Notes: a model not told the origin generated them from the letters alone. DNA of 64,000 nt from an uncultured Eubacteriales bacterium (GCA_934501435.1 CAKSTW010000002.1:62001-126000); one strand, 5' to 3'; numbered from the stretch's first letter, positions 16,986 to 27,253 are shown. Numbers and translations: made by a program.

Positions 16986-18879
16986 ATTTTTCAAGATATT
17001 TCTGCGCCTGCGCGTTGAAGAATTCGGCATATTTGCCGTTCAATTTCATAAGGTCGCGGTGTTTTCCCATTTCGACAATTTCTCCGTAGTTAAGCACTAT
17101 TATCTTGTCGGCAAGGGTCGCCGAAGAAAGACGGTGAGAAACGAAAATAGTGGTCTTGTTTCCGCGCAGTCTGTCGAACTGATTGAATATCTCCTGCTCG
17201 GCAATGGCGTCAAGCGCCGCCGTCGGTTCGTCGAGGATAAGGATATCCGAATCTCTGAAAAAGGCTCTGGCAACGGAAATTTTCTGCCACTGCCCGCCCG
17301 ACAGTTCGGTGCTGTCCTCTTCGAAAATTCGCATAAGGTTCGTATCGAAACCGTTTTTGAGTTTTCCGATAAAGCGCGTGGCGTCGCTCTGTTTTGCCGC
17401 CTCCTCGATAGCCTGTCGGTCGCCGATACGCGATATCTGACCGAAACCGATGTTTTCGGCGACGGTAAAGGCAAACTTCCCGAAATCCTGGAAGATTATT
17501 CCGTAAATATCGTAAAGTTCGCGGACGTCGTATTCCCTTATGTCGTGGCCGTCAAGCAGAATTCTGCCCTCCGACGGGTCGTAAAGGCGCGTCAGCAGTT
17601 TTATAAGCGTCGTTTTGCCCGCGCCGTTAAGCCCGACAAGAGCGATCGTCTCTCCGCCCGAAATAGTGAAATTCAGGTTTTTGAGAACGTATTTATCGGT
17701 CTTCGGATATGCAAAGGAAACGTTTTCGAAGATTATCTCGTGACCCGCGCCCTTGTTTACCTCTCTGGGAGGATCAACGGACGGAACGATATGCGCCTCC
17801 TCCTGCATAAAGACGATAAGGTTGTCTATAAAGAGCGTTCCTTCATAGATACCGGCGGAGGTGCTTATAATCGACTCAACGCCGTTCGAAATCGCGAGAA
17901 GCGCCCCCGAATAAAGGCTGAAATCGCCGACGGTAAGCATACGCATAAAGACTTTCCACGCGATAAGCACCAACATTCCGCAGTGGACCGCAAGTTCGGC
18001 AAAACTCGACAAAAAGCCCCAAAGTCCCTCCGAAAGGATTATCTTTTTAACGCCTTTGTAATAGCCTTTGAAAGTTTTGTCGTATCTTTCCTTAAAGGTA
18101 TCGGCAAGGTCGAAGAGTTTGACTTCCTTTACAAGGTCCTTATCGGTAAGAAGCCCGCTGTAATAGGTCATCTGACGGCGTTTCTTGGAATGGTGACGGG
18201 TATACCTGAAGAGTTTTTTGCGGTAGATGAAGTGGACGAGCGTTGACGGAACGGACATCAGGATTATGACGATCGGCGCCCACGGCAGAACGCTGCCGAG
18301 AATCGCGATATAGCTTATGAAACTGATTATCGAAGAAACTATCGCAAAGGACGACCACATGACCTGCATCGGGCGGGCGCTGACTTCCTGATTTGCGTTT
18401 TCCATTTTGGAATAGAATTCCGGCATATCAAACGACGCAAGGTCGAGGGTCTTCGCTTTGTCCATCATTTTGATACGGATACTGTAAACAAGCAAGTCGT
18501 TCGACACCCTTAAAATAAGGTCGTTTAAGGTATTGACCACCTGCTGCGTCACCCAATATATCATCTGGAAGATAAGAATACCGATAATAAAGGTAAATCC
18601 GCGGTCAAGAGTTCCCGCATACGCGTCGGACAGGGCGTCGATAACGAGTTTGGTTATTACCGAGCCGAGAACGGGAAGCACGCCGCCCAAAATCGAAGTT
18701 GCGGAAAGCGCCGCGAGGATCCCGGGCTTTGCTTCCCAGACAAGTTTATAGATGTAAAGCAGACGTTTCATCGTGCCTTTGAAGTTTTTTGAGATAAATT
18801 TCACCCAGCCGCCGAAAGTCTTCGGTTTTTCCTGAGCTTTTCTTTCGGAACCCGGCGGGGGCATAGAGGTACGAGGCAT
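16984..18879 (-). CDS. ABC exporter, fused permease and ATPase
   Basis: 631 residues. A Pro-rich N-terminus, a six-helix type-1 exporter membrane domain (about 55-350), then a nucleotide-binding domain with Walker A GLNGAGKTT, Q-loop FQDFG, signature LSGGQWQK, Walker B ILILDEPTAALD and the H-loop VSHR. It exports a lipid, peptide or drug using ATP; the substrate cannot be read. Only one half is encoded here, so it is a homodimer or pairs with a distant partner. AAGGAGGGG precedes the ATG. Confidence 0.93.
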   Translation of the reverse strand: MPRTSMPPPGSERKAQEKPKTFGGWVKFISKNFKGTMKRLLYIYKLVWEAKPGILAALSATSILGGVLPVLGSVITKLVIDALSDAYAGTLDRGFTFIIGILIFQMIYWVTQQVVNTLNDLILRVSNDLLVYSIRIKMMDKAKTLDLASFDMPEFYSKMENANQEVSARPMQVMWSSFAIVSSIISFISYIAILGSVLPWAPIVIILMSVPSTLVHFIYRKKLFRYTRHHSKKRRQMTYYSGLLTDKDLVKEVKLFDLADTFKERYDKTFKGYYKGVKKIILSEGLWGFLSSFAELAVHCGMLVLIAWKVFMRMLTVGDFSLYSGALLAISNGVESIISTSAGIYEGTLFIDNLIVFMQEEAHIVPSVDPPREVNKGAGHEIIFENVSFAYPKTDKYVLKNLNFTISGGETIALVGLNGAGKTTLIKLLTRLYDPSEGRILLDGHDIREYDVRELYDIYGIIFQDFGKFAFTVAENIGFGQISRIGDRQAIEEAAKQSDATRFIGKLKNGFDTNLMRIFEEDSTELSGGQWQKISVARAFFRDSDILILDEPTAALDAIAEQEIFNQFDRLRGNKTTIFVSHRLSSATLADKIIVLNYGEIVEMGKHRDLMKLNGKYAEFFNAQAQKYLEK

Positions 18880-18928
18880 ACTACCCCTCCTTTCTTATAT
18901 CAGAGTTGATTTGATTTTACATAAAAAT

Positions 18929-18966
18929 AAGGAGCTGCAAAAAACTAATGTTAATTACAGCCCCTT
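18929..18966 (-). terminator. Probable terminator of the 19-31 kb operon
   Basis: On the minus strand AAGGGGCTG pairs with CAGCTCCTT (one G-U) across a 20-base loop, followed by ATTTTTAT. It lies between the last permease gene and the ABC exporter. Confidence 0.55.
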
Positions 18967-19022
18967 TATGTGGTTAGGGGGACGGAACATTGCGAACATG
19001 TTCCTGACTTTTATATTCCCGC

Positions 19023-19167
19023 TTCAGGGAACAGGAAAAATGTTCGGAGTGAATGAACCGAGGCGGAAACGCACGCCGTTTTCGCTCTCCCGACGCCGTA
19101 CAGGGGTACGGCGAGCGGCGAGGTGAGTTCGCAGCGAAGCGTTCCGGACTTTTTTACGTTCCCTGAA
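19023..19167. repeat. 145-bp inverted-repeat-bounded element
   Basis: A perfect 10-bp inverted repeat (TTCAGGGAAC at 19023-19032, GTTCCCTGAA at 19158-19167) bounds a GC-rich non-coding stretch with an internal hairpin near 19093-19112. The right part (19120-19166) resembles 41601-41656: both have GAGGTGAGTT, then TCCGG and a T run before TTCCCT. No gene is visible in 18880-19168. Confidence 0.45.
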
Positions 19168-19168
19168 A

Positions 19169-20188
19169 TTATTCTACCAAGCCGCTTCGCTCTATACCTT
19201 GTATAAAGTATCTCTGAGCAAAGAGGAACACAATGAGCAGCGGCAGGATAAGGAGAAGGGACGAGGTGTCCAGAAGCGCCTGCATCTGCGTTGTGTCGCC
19301 CGAAGTCGCGGTCGTGACGTTCATTATGGTGTTCGTCAGGATCTTGAGCTGCGGGATAAGCATTGTGTTGTAGGTGGTGTCGGTCCACTGCCATGTGAAC
19401 GCGAAGAGGAATACGGTTATCATCATATTCGTAGCGTTCGGAAGCATTATCGAGAAGAACGTTCTGAAGTGACCCGCGCCGTCGATATAGGCGGACATTT
19501 CGAGTTCCTTGGGCATTCCTCTGAAGAACTGACGCATAAGGTAGATATAAAGTCCGTTTTTGAGACCGAGACCCATCAGCGCAAGGAAGAGAAGTGCGAA
19601 AGGCGTGTTGATGAGTGAAATTCCGGTTCCCAAAAAGTTGTTGAGGTTTACGTAAAGCGGAAGAGTTATGGTCTGCGCGGGGATTATAAGCATAAGAAGA
19701 ACGAAGAGGAACAGTAAGTTTTTGCCCCAGAACTTGAAACGGGCAAATCCGTAACCGACCATCGTGCTTACGAACAGCTGAATGACCGCAACGCCGAGAG
19801 AAAGGAGCGCGGTGTTTAAGAGCGCGGGCCAGTAATCAAGGCTGTTCACTGCTTTCTGAATGAAGTAGGTGCTTCCCTCGCGCGGGATATACATAACCGT
19901 GTTGTCGGTTATGTCGTTCGTACTCATAAAGGAAACTATACCCTTAACGATAAAGGGGTAAAGTATCATAAAGGAAATACCGATTATGAGAACGAGACGG
20001 ACGATATACCAGCAGAATCTGCCGAAACCCGCAGGATTGAGGTTTTTCCTTTTCCATCTGTCCCAGGTTATGACCTCTTCCTGTCTGCTGAGTATTTTGT
20101 TTTTGATCTTTTCCCAGAGTTTCTTGAAGAAATTGGGCTTTTTCTCTGCTGCGGGGACTTCGCTCGGAGTTACTGTGTTGTTTTCCAT
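19169..20188 (-). CDS. Sugar ABC transporter permease, MalG type
   Basis: 339 residues. The second ATG (20188) is preferred because GGAGG is 8 bases upstream; for the first ATG (20194) it is too close. A charged cytoplasmic N-terminus precedes six membrane segments. The EAA loop ELEMSAYIDGAGHFRTFF followed by IMLPN is the site that contacts the ATPase. It pairs with the next upstream permease to form a CUT1-family importer channel. Last gene of the operon. Confidence 0.92.
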   Translation of the reverse strand: MENNTVTPSEVPAAEKKPNFFKKLWEKIKNKILSRQEEVITWDRWKRKNLNPAGFGRFCWYIVRLVLIIGISFMILYPFIVKGIVSFMSTNDITDNTVMYIPREGSTYFIQKAVNSLDYWPALLNTALLSLGVAVIQLFVSTMVGYGFARFKFWGKNLLFLFVLLMLIIPAQTITLPLYVNLNNFLGTGISLINTPFALLFLALMGLGLKNGLYIYLMRQFFRGMPKELEMSAYIDGAGHFRTFFSIMLPNATNMMITVFLFAFTWQWTDTTYNTMLIPQLKILTNTIMNVTTATSGDTTQMQALLDTSSLLLILPLLIVFLFAQRYFIQGIERSGLVE

Positions 20189-20206
20189 TTTCATTTCCTC
20201 CTTTGC

Positions 20207-21157
20207 TTAGTCCTGGTATACTATCAGTTTCTTGACAAGCAAGAAGACGATAAGTACGAAAAGAATTACGACTATCGTATATATCCAAGAGAACGCCGAC
20301 GCAACCTCATAGGTCGCCGCGTTGTCAAGATAACGGTTGATAAAGGCGATCGCCGCATTATCGGACTTGAGGAACAGGTCGATAACCGTATAAAGCAGGT
20401 TGACGAGGATAAGAGGGCTTATCATCGGGAAAGATATCTTCCAGAAGACTTCCCAGCCCGTCGCGCCTTCAACTTTCGCGGATTCGTACATACTTACCGA
20501 GATACCCTGCAGACCCGCAAGGAAAATAAGCATCTGAACGCCTGAGGAGGTGATGACGGAATAAAGTCCGTCAACCGCTCCGAGGACGATATTCGAAAGG
20601 TCCGCGTTGTTAAGGGTCTGGGTCACGAGGTCCGCGACCTGCTTATAGCCGAACATATTCGAGCCTGCGGCGCCGCCGGTCTCCATCTTTCCTCCCGAGC
20701 TGTAAACGTCGAGCATCGACGACATCGAGTCGAGCTGGGAGATTATGCCGGTCGAAATAATAACCGGGATAAAGAAGATAACACGCGCGACGGTTCTTCC
20801 TCTGAACTTCTGATTAAGAAGGTTAGCCATGAAGAACGCGAATATGATAACTATGATTATCTGCGGGAGAAGCGCCGCTATTGATTCGATAACGGTCCTT
20901 AAAAATCCGTCTTCGACGAACAGCGCCTGATTGTAATTCTTTAAGCCCGCCCATTCGACTTTCCAGCCTTCTTTGGTTATGTTGATATCTCCGAAAGAAT
21001 ACATAAGAGACTGGAAGAGGACCGGGAGATAAACGAATGCCAACCCGATTATAATGGGAAGAGTGAAGACATATCCGAAAAGACTGTTCTTTCTCTCAAG
21101 GCTCATTGTGCGTCTCGGTTTTTTTGCTGTTTTTACTTCTTTTGCCTGAACACTCAT
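20207..21157 (-). CDS. Sugar ABC transporter permease, MalF type
   Basis: 316 residues from ATG 21157, which has GGAGGTGAG 5 bases upstream; an ATG at 21172 would overlap the end of the DUF5696 gene. Six membrane segments and an EAA loop (YESAKVEGATGWEVFW). First subunit of the second permease pair in the operon. Confidence 0.92.
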   Translation of the reverse strand: MSVQAKEVKTAKKPRRTMSLERKNSLFGYVFTLPIIIGLAFVYLPVLFQSLMYSFGDINITKEGWKVEWAGLKNYNQALFVEDGFLRTVIESIAALLPQIIIVIIFAFFMANLLNQKFRGRTVARVIFFIPVIISTGIISQLDSMSSMLDVYSSGGKMETGGAAGSNMFGYKQVADLVTQTLNNADLSNIVLGAVDGLYSVITSSGVQMLIFLAGLQGISVSMYESAKVEGATGWEVFWKISFPMISPLILVNLLYTVIDLFLKSDNAAIAFINRYLDNAATYEVASAFSWIYTIVVILFVLIVFLLVKKLIVYQD

Positions 21158-21162
21158 TTCTC

Positions 21163-23889
21163 TCACCTCCATGTATAATCTTTAGCGGGAACGACGGTTC
21201 CGTCTTCCAGAGTTACGTCGAACGAATTGTAGTTGACAAAGAACGTTCTGACGTTATTTCCGTAAGTCGTCGCGTAAACTCCCGAAACGGTCTTTCCGTT
21301 TTCGGCGTCGACTGCCGTTACCTTTTCGTGGTTGGTTATCGGCTGATTTACGACGTCTTTCATCGCTTCGTTAAGTTCCTTGTAGATTTCAACCGCGCGG
21401 TCGAACGTGTCGGTATAGGTTACGGAATAGAACTTATACGCGAGCGGGGTGTTGTCGAACACGGTATTCGCTTCGTACATCCATCTGAAACTCGGATTGC
21501 TTCCGGTCTCGACCGCTTTCAGTATCTCGGTCTCATAGTCGCCCGAAACGTTGAACGCTTCGCCGGAGTAGGAAACGTAGCCGTGAAGAACTATCTGCAG
21601 GAACGGAACGCTTTCGGATTCGGAAGTAAAGTCGCTTGAACCCTGCGGCAGACCGAACACTGCGTCGGCGTATTTCCAGGTATAGTCGTTACCGTTCGAT
21701 ACCGCGACGTCGTAGTCCGCGAATTTTTCAAGGATCTCACGGTTTATCGCGAGCGTCTGTTCGCGGTTGACTATTCTGTTGGTCTTGTAGTTGCTGTCAA
21801 GATACTGACCTATCGAACCGAGAGAGACAGACGTCATTCCGACGGTCTTGTCGTAATCCGCCTTGAAGGTGTCGGCGAAGTTCGAAAGCAGGTCGGGAGA
21901 GACCACCGACTTATATTCGTCGGAGTCATCAAGTTCTTCTCCCGTGACCAGGGATCTTATTCCGACTCTCGAAATTCTGAGGTCGAGACGTCTTGCAACG
22001 TCGTTCTGATAATTGAAGTTGTCTCCCACCGTTTCTCTGTAAAGATACATAAAGTCGGCGGTCGGATAAAGTTTCGTGCCGCTGTCGCTGCAATAGGAAA
22101 CGAGCGCCTTGAGGTCGTCTGTCGAGCCCATTTCGCCGATAAGACGGAGGGCGTTGAAGACGGTGTTATAGTAGCCGCCGTTCGTCCAGTAGGAATAACG
22201 CGCTTTTACGTTTGTAACGCCGTTTTCCGCAAGTTTTTCGAGGATCTCTTTCGCCTGTGAATAAGTCGTCAGAGCGCGTTTTTTAACGACCGGGAAACCT
22301 GCGACGGTCTCGTCCTTGTCGATAGCGCCGAGCAGATCGACATAGAGGGAAAGTCCGGATTCCTTTGTTCTGAGCGACGGAAGAATCTCTTCCTTTATAA
22401 GGTAGTTTCTGTACCATTTCGCATAGTCGGAATAGGTCTTGTTTCCGTCCATGAAGAAATATTTGACGGTGAAGTTTATCTGGGGAGCGTCTTTCGAGAG
22501 AACGACGCCCGTTCCGCTTTCGGTATTGCTGGACGCCGCGGGCTGCGATCCCGATCCCGCAGTTGCGGAAGTCGTCCGGTACGTTCTGTAATCTCTTTCG
22601 CCGTAAACTATTTCATAGTTTATCGACGCCGCGGCGTTGCTTGTCGCGTTGATGGGTCTTGCGGTGATATTCGACTGCGAAGCGCCCTCGGACATTATCG
22701 CGACGACCGCGCCGTTCGAGGCTCTGTCGTAAACGCCGAACGCCGTGAGGACGGACGCGCTTACCGAAGTGTTGAGGTCGCGGTTGAAAGTTTCGTCCGC
22801 GCCGTAAACTCTTTCGGAATAAGCAAGCGACGAAAGTTTGCCTGTTGCGGGAATTATTGCGCCCGAGCCGTCGGGAACAAGCAGATACTCGCCGCCGACC
22901 GACGCGTCGGAGGCTCCGAGCCCTCTGTAAAGCGACATTTTGTAAAGACGCTGTTCGGACGGAGCAAGGATAAGCGAAGAATCGACGTTTACCTGAAGAC
23001 CTTCGGTCGTTAAGGTGAGGTCGACGGGGATGGTATACATAACGGATCTTTCGGCGCCCTGATATTCGGTCTTTTCCATTTCCGCCTTAACGTCGGAAGC
23101 GGTAAAGCCCGCAAGTTTCATGGCTTCGGTAAGAGCCGCACGCTGTCTCGTCGTAAGACTTCTTCTTATGTAAAGAGTCTGCCAGTCGAGAGTCGGGAAG
23201 TCCTGGATAAGGGATTCCTTTTCTTCAAGGGTTATCGTCGAAGGCGTTATGAGTTTATACGCCGACGTAAGAACCGACAGTTCGGAAGAATGTCCCTTTT
23301 CGAGAGCCGAATAAAGTTTTTCGTAAGTATCTACGGTAAGAACCGGAGGAGCAAGGTCCTTGTTGGGGTCGTTACCTATCGTATAGACGATACGGAATTT
23401 ACCGTCCCCCATATCGGCGATAACAAAGTTTTCGTCGTCAAGGCAGTTATCGTAGAAGTTAAATTCATATCTCTTGTTCAGGGCGTCGTACGCTTCGATG
23501 GAAAGCGGGGAGGAGATCATGCTTCTCGAACCCTCTTCTATCATTCCCGCGTTCGACGGGTCGCTGTGGTAGATATGGTTGTTTTTCCTGTCATATACGG
23601 CGATAGAAGTATCGTTGAAGTCCATATACAGGATATAGTTGCTGTTCTCGGTGAGTTTTACCATTCCGGTAATACCGAGGGTTTTTCCTTCGGAGGCGGT
23701 TATCATCGGATAGCGGGTCTGTTTGACGACCGTATCTTCGCTGCCGCCGAGAAGTTTTAAGATATGTTCCTGTCTCTGTTCGTCGGAAATAAAGGACGAT
23801 CCTTTTGAAGAGCCGCAGGAGGAGAGGATAAGCATTGCCGAGAAAACAAGGGCAACGCACATTAAAATTCTGCCGATCTTTTTCATCAT
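21163..23889 (-). CDS. DUF5696-type secreted lipoprotein
   Basis: 908 residues. Type II signal peptide with lipobox LSSC (Cys25), so it is anchored outside the membrane. The bulk is a large folded protein of the kind annotated DUF5696. The region around 510-750 has alternating strand/helix character with Trp/Tyr/Asp-rich loops (ARYSYWTNGGYYNTVF, DYTWKYADAVFGLPQG), suggestive of a glycoside-hydrolase-like barrel; that is inference. Ends W-R with a stop overlapping the ribosome binding site of the next gene. It is placed between the YIP1 gene and the second permease pair. The start may be either of two adjacent ATGs. Confidence 0.7.
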   Translation of the reverse strand: MMKKIGRILMCVALVFSAMLILSSCGSSKGSSFISDEQRQEHILKLLGGSEDTVVKQTRYPMITASEGKTLGITGMVKLTENSNYILYMDFNDTSIAVYDRKNNHIYHSDPSNAGMIEEGSRSMISSPLSIEAYDALNKRYEFNFYDNCLDDENFVIADMGDGKFRIVYTIGNDPNKDLAPPVLTVDTYEKLYSALEKGHSSELSVLTSAYKLITPSTITLEEKESLIQDFPTLDWQTLYIRRSLTTRQRAALTEAMKLAGFTASDVKAEMEKTEYQGAERSVMYTIPVDLTLTTEGLQVNVDSSLILAPSEQRLYKMSLYRGLGASDASVGGEYLLVPDGSGAIIPATGKLSSLAYSERVYGADETFNRDLNTSVSASVLTAFGVYDRASNGAVVAIMSEGASQSNITARPINATSNAAASINYEIVYGERDYRTYRTTSATAGSGSQPAASSNTESGTGVVLSKDAPQINFTVKYFFMDGNKTYSDYAKWYRNYLIKEEILPSLRTKESGLSLYVDLLGAIDKDETVAGFPVVKKRALTTYSQAKEILEKLAENGVTNVKARYSYWTNGGYYNTVFNALRLIGEMGSTDDLKALVSYCSDSGTKLYPTADFMYLYRETVGDNFNYQNDVARRLDLRISRVGIRSLVTGEELDDSDEYKSVVSPDLLSNFADTFKADYDKTVGMTSVSLGSIGQYLDSNYKTNRIVNREQTLAINREILEKFADYDVAVSNGNDYTWKYADAVFGLPQGSSDFTSESESVPFLQIVLHGYVSYSGEAFNVSGDYETEILKAVETGSNPSFRWMYEANTVFDNTPLAYKFYSVTYTDTFDRAVEIYKELNEAMKDVVNQPITNHEKVTAVDAENGKTVSGVYATTYGNNVRTFFVNYNSFDVTLEDGTVVPAKDYTWR

Positions 23890-23902
23890 CTTTCCTCCCT
23901 CC

Positions 23903-24610
23903 CTACTCGTTAAGCCTGTAACTTATCTCGGTTGACAGCTGCTGGAAAAATCCGACGACCTGCTGAACGAGGAAGAAGAAAAGTATCATAACGAAAAGGA
24001 TTATCAGTATTCCCAGAATAGAGAGGATCGCGGTCGCAATTCCTTTTCCGAACTGATACTGATGAGTCGTTATCATTCCGAGGAAGATTATGATATAGGC
24101 AAGGACCATACCGATCGTGGAGATCGTGTAGTAGGTTCCCGCGGAATCGAGGTTTAGGAAGTTACTCAAAGGAATAAGCAGGATATTGCATATCGTTATC
24201 GGAAGAGTTCCGACGGCTGTCGCCTGGAAGATATCGGAGAGTTTTCCGTCGCCGTCCATGAGAGAGGTAAAGCACCAGTTGGAGATTACCCACAGAAGAT
24301 ACGGCAGAACAGCGATAAGCATTTCGGTGAAGATCTGAACGTTTAACTGTTCGACCTTCGTTATGAAAAGGTATCCGCGAAGCTGTTTGCTCAAGACCGC
24401 AGAAACGGCAAGCAGAATATAGAGAATAACGGCGCCGCCGATATTTCTGCGTTTCGGGTCGTTTTTAAGGTCGTAAAAACCGTCAAACGGGTGGACGAGG
24501 CAATAGAAGAAATAGGGGAACCTTTTAACGGAAACGACAAGACCTTTCCAGAATCTTATTCCGAGGTTCTTAAACCAGTTTCCGACGTTTGCAAGTTTAT
24601 TCTGCGTCAT
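23903..24610 (-). CDS. YIP1-family membrane protein
   Basis: 235 residues with five hydrophobic segments (from about 55 to 225) and an N-terminal stretch RFPYFFYCLVHPFDGFYDLK typical of bacterial YIP1-domain proteins. The function of bacterial members is unknown. The start overlaps the NHL gene stop by 4 bases, so the two proteins are probably made together. Confidence 0.8.
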   Translation of the reverse strand: MTQNKLANVGNWFKNLGIRFWKGLVVSVKRFPYFFYCLVHPFDGFYDLKNDPKRRNIGGAVILYILLAVSAVLSKQLRGYLFITKVEQLNVQIFTEMLIAVLPYLLWVISNWCFTSLMDGDGKLSDIFQATAVGTLPITICNILLIPLSNFLNLDSAGTYYTISTIGMVLAYIIIFLGMITTHQYQFGKGIATAILSILGILIILFVMILFFFLVQQVVGFFQQLSTEISYRLNE

Positions 24611-26247
24611 GCGTTACCACCCCTTTCCTGCTGTAATTTTTTCTTTTTGCGTTTTTTGTTCAAGAAATAGAGAACGAAGCAGCCTGCCACAACGACGACT
24701 ATTCCGATAGCTATAAAAATGAAGTTCTCGGACATCGAACGTCTCTGCAGTTCCTTGAACGCTTTTGAGTAGTTCGTGGTCTCGTTTGCTATTTCAAAAT
24801 ATTTGAGAGCCTGTTCGTAATGCGCGAGGCTTTCTTCGGTCGAAATGGAGGAATCGGTCGCTTTTCTCATCTCGGCTTTACCCATACCGACGTAAGCGAT
24901 ATAGAAAGAAGAGTTATAATAAACGACCTGCTGCCAGAGTTCCTTGGCTTCTTCGTATTTTCCCGAATTATGGGTTATTATTGCTTTGTTTATCGTTTTG
25001 GCGTAATCGGTAAGTTCAAATACCGTAAGGGTATTGTTTCCGCCGTCCGAAACGATAACAGCGTCTCCCGTCGTCGTTATCGAGTTCGGGGAAGTGAAAC
25101 GTCCGTACTGGGAACCGTAGCCGCCTCCGATATAGAGAAGGTCGCCGTCGGGACCGTAGGTATAAAGCCTGCCGGTGCGTCTGTCTATCATCGTGTAGAT
25201 ATCGCCGTCTGTAACGCAAACGTCGACTATCTGCGGGGTCTGCGTTTTATTTTCGGTATAGATATCGCCGACTATCGCAAGTCTTCCCTTCCTGCGGAGG
25301 GTATCGACGCCCGACGCGGAAAGTTTCTTTATCGGAGACGCGCTGTCGGAGCCTGTGCCGAGAGCGGACGCCGCCGCCTGATATTCGGTCGCGTCGACCG
25401 TTCCTATGGTAGCGTAGGTAAGACCTCTGTCATCGACAAGGATATTACTGTATTCGGTAGGAACGTATTTGGCAAGGTTTGCTTTCTGTTCTTCGGTTGC
25501 AAGCAGTCTCCAGAACCATTCGATAGCGCTTACCGAAACAGAGGGAGCTCCGGTGAACTGACGGAAAGTTCCGTCGTCGTCAAAGACCATGATACCTCTG
25601 TTTACGCCGTAGGCAAGGATGTTTATGCCGCCCGCCGCGTCAACGATAAGTTTTGTGGGCTGGAAAGTGTACGTATCTCCGAGAACGGAAATTTTCACGC
25701 CCTGGATAATGTTGGTGACGACGCCGTCGATATTGCAGACGACAATTCTTCTGTTACCGGTATCGGCAACATATATCTGTCCTTCGTCGTCGACGTATAT
25801 TCCCTGGGGATTGTAGAAACCGTATCTGTTTGCGGTGAGCATTGCGGTGTCGGTGACTTCCTCGCCCGCCTCGTTGATAACGGTCTTGATAATGTCGGGA
25901 ATTTCGTAATCCGCTGTTCCGACAAGGTCTTTTATTTCTTTTACGACATTGTACTTTTTGTCGAGGACGATTATCTCGTTATTTCCCGCGTCAACTACAT
26001 ATATATAGTCGCCTTTTACGAAAAGATCGACCGGTTTGAACGCTTTTCCGACTCCGAGGTCTGTCGACGACAGAACCTTTGCGGTACGGTAGGCGTCCGG
26101 AGTTCCGATATTTTCGCCGAAATAACTGTAATTGTAACTGTCGGTGATGTTTTCGTTATAGGTCAGCGCGAAAGAGGGGAGCGCCGTCGAGAAAAGAACG
26201 GCGAAAACGATACATAAAGTGATGAGCGATCTTGTTATCTTTTTCAT
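24607..26247 (-). CDS. Secreted NHL-repeat protein with TPR-like and membrane segments
   Basis: 546 residues. Signal peptide (1-27, cleavage after SFA), then several NHL-type repeats (YIYVVDAGNNEIIVLD, IYVADTGNRRIVV, AVIVSDGGNNTLTVFE) that should form a beta-propeller, a helical TPR-like part (about 435-505) and one membrane helix (about 513-533) with a Lys/Arg-rich cytoplasmic end. So the propeller faces outside. No enzyme motif is visible; a binding or scaffolding role for glycan uptake is inferred from the operon. Confidence 0.78.
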   Translation of the reverse strand: MKKITRSLITLCIVFAVLFSTALPSFALTYNENITDSYNYSYFGENIGTPDAYRTAKVLSSTDLGVGKAFKPVDLFVKGDYIYVVDAGNNEIIVLDKKYNVVKEIKDLVGTADYEIPDIIKTVINEAGEEVTDTAMLTANRYGFYNPQGIYVDDEGQIYVADTGNRRIVVCNIDGVVTNIIQGVKISVLGDTYTFQPTKLIVDAAGGINILAYGVNRGIMVFDDDGTFRQFTGAPSVSVSAIEWFWRLLATEEQKANLAKYVPTEYSNILVDDRGLTYATIGTVDATEYQAAASALGTGSDSASPIKKLSASGVDTLRRKGRLAIVGDIYTENKTQTPQIVDVCVTDGDIYTMIDRRTGRLYTYGPDGDLLYIGGGYGSQYGRFTSPNSITTTGDAVIVSDGGNNTLTVFELTDYAKTINKAIITHNSGKYEEAKELWQQVVYYNSSFYIAYVGMGKAEMRKATDSSISTEESLAHYEQALKYFEIANETTNYSKAFKELQRRSMSENFIFIAIGIVVVVAGCFVLYFLNKKRKKKKLQQERGGNA

Positions 26248-26259
26248 TTCGCCACCCCC

Positions 26260-27237
26260 TTAGTCTTTCATACCCGATGTCGCCATCGTTTCGAGAATAT
26301 TACTCTGGGAGATAATAAAGACGATAACGGGGACGAGCATCATGACGATTGAAATTGCCATCGAAACACCCTGACGGGCAATACCCGCGGCTGCGACCTG
26401 GCTTAATGCGTAAGAAAGCGTTTTGAGTTCTTCCTTATATATATAGATGTTTGAACCTGTGTTCCAGTATTCCTGAACCGAGAAGACGATAAGCGTCAGC
26501 CAGCCCGGTTTAATGGAAGGCATAAGTATCGACCAGAAGATCTTGAATTCTCCCGCGCCGTCGATACGCGCGGCTTCGAGGACCGAGTCGGGGAAGCCGT
26601 CGATAAACCCTTTGATAAGGTAAAGGGAGAACGCGGAGCCGAGCGCCGGAACAAGAATGGACCAGAAAGTATCTATCCAGCCGAGGTTTGCCATTATGAT
26701 GTAGTTCGAAACCGTTGCGGCGGTCGGAGTAAACATAAGGGCGTAGGTCGAAAGGGTGAAAATGAAGTTTCTGCCCTTGAATTCTCTTTTTGAAAGAGGA
26801 TACGCGCACATTGACGCCGACAGAACTCTGAGCGCCGTTCCGCAGAAGGTGATGAACACCGTGTTGAATATGTATTTCGACATCGGAACGAGGGAGTTTG
26901 CCATGATGTTAAAGAGGTCGGTGTAGTTCTTGAAAGTCGGCTCTTTAACGATAAGGGTCGGCGGGAAGAGGAACAGTTCGTTCATCTTCTTTAAGGAGTT
27001 GCTTATCGCGAATACCATCGGGAAAGCAAAGAAGAGAGACGCGATGAAAAGAAAAGCAAAGAAAGCAATATCTCCGCCGAGACTTCTGTTCATTCTCTTA
27101 TGATATTTGAAAAGTCTCTTCTTCTGTTTTACCGCGGAAACGGGAGCTTCGGCTGCCGCGGCGCCTGCGGGCTGAGGGGCTTTATGAAAGAGTTTTTTGG
27201 GATTTAATTTCCCGAAAAATTCAGTAAATTTCGACAT
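26260..27237 (-). CDS. Sugar ABC transporter permease, MalG type
   Basis: 325 residues: a long cytoplasmic N-terminus, six membrane segments and the EAA loop VLEAARIDGAGEFKIFW followed by ILMPS. GGAGGGG precedes the ATG. Second subunit of the first permease pair. Confidence 0.93.
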   Translation of the reverse strand: MSKFTEFFGKLNPKKLFHKAPQPAGAAAAEAPVSAVKQKKRLFKYHKRMNRSLGGDIAFFAFLFIASLFFAFPMVFAISNSLKKMNELFLFPPTLIVKEPTFKNYTDLFNIMANSLVPMSKYIFNTVFITFCGTALRVLSASMCAYPLSKREFKGRNFIFTLSTYALMFTPTAATVSNYIIMANLGWIDTFWSILVPALGSAFSLYLIKGFIDGFPDSVLEAARIDGAGEFKIFWSILMPSIKPGWLTLIVFSVQEYWNTGSNIYIYKEELKTLSYALSQVAAAGIARQGVSMAISIVMMLVPVIVFIISQSNILETMATSGMKD

Positions 27238-27253
27238 ATCTTCTATCCCCTCC

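Noticed and set aside
16960..18246. 428-codon plus-strand frame
   Set aside because: Antisense shadow of the ABC exporter gene, which has complete Walker and signature motifs.
24820..26217. 465-codon plus-strand frame
   Set aside because: Antisense shadow of the NHL-repeat gene, which has a signal peptide and a ribosome site.
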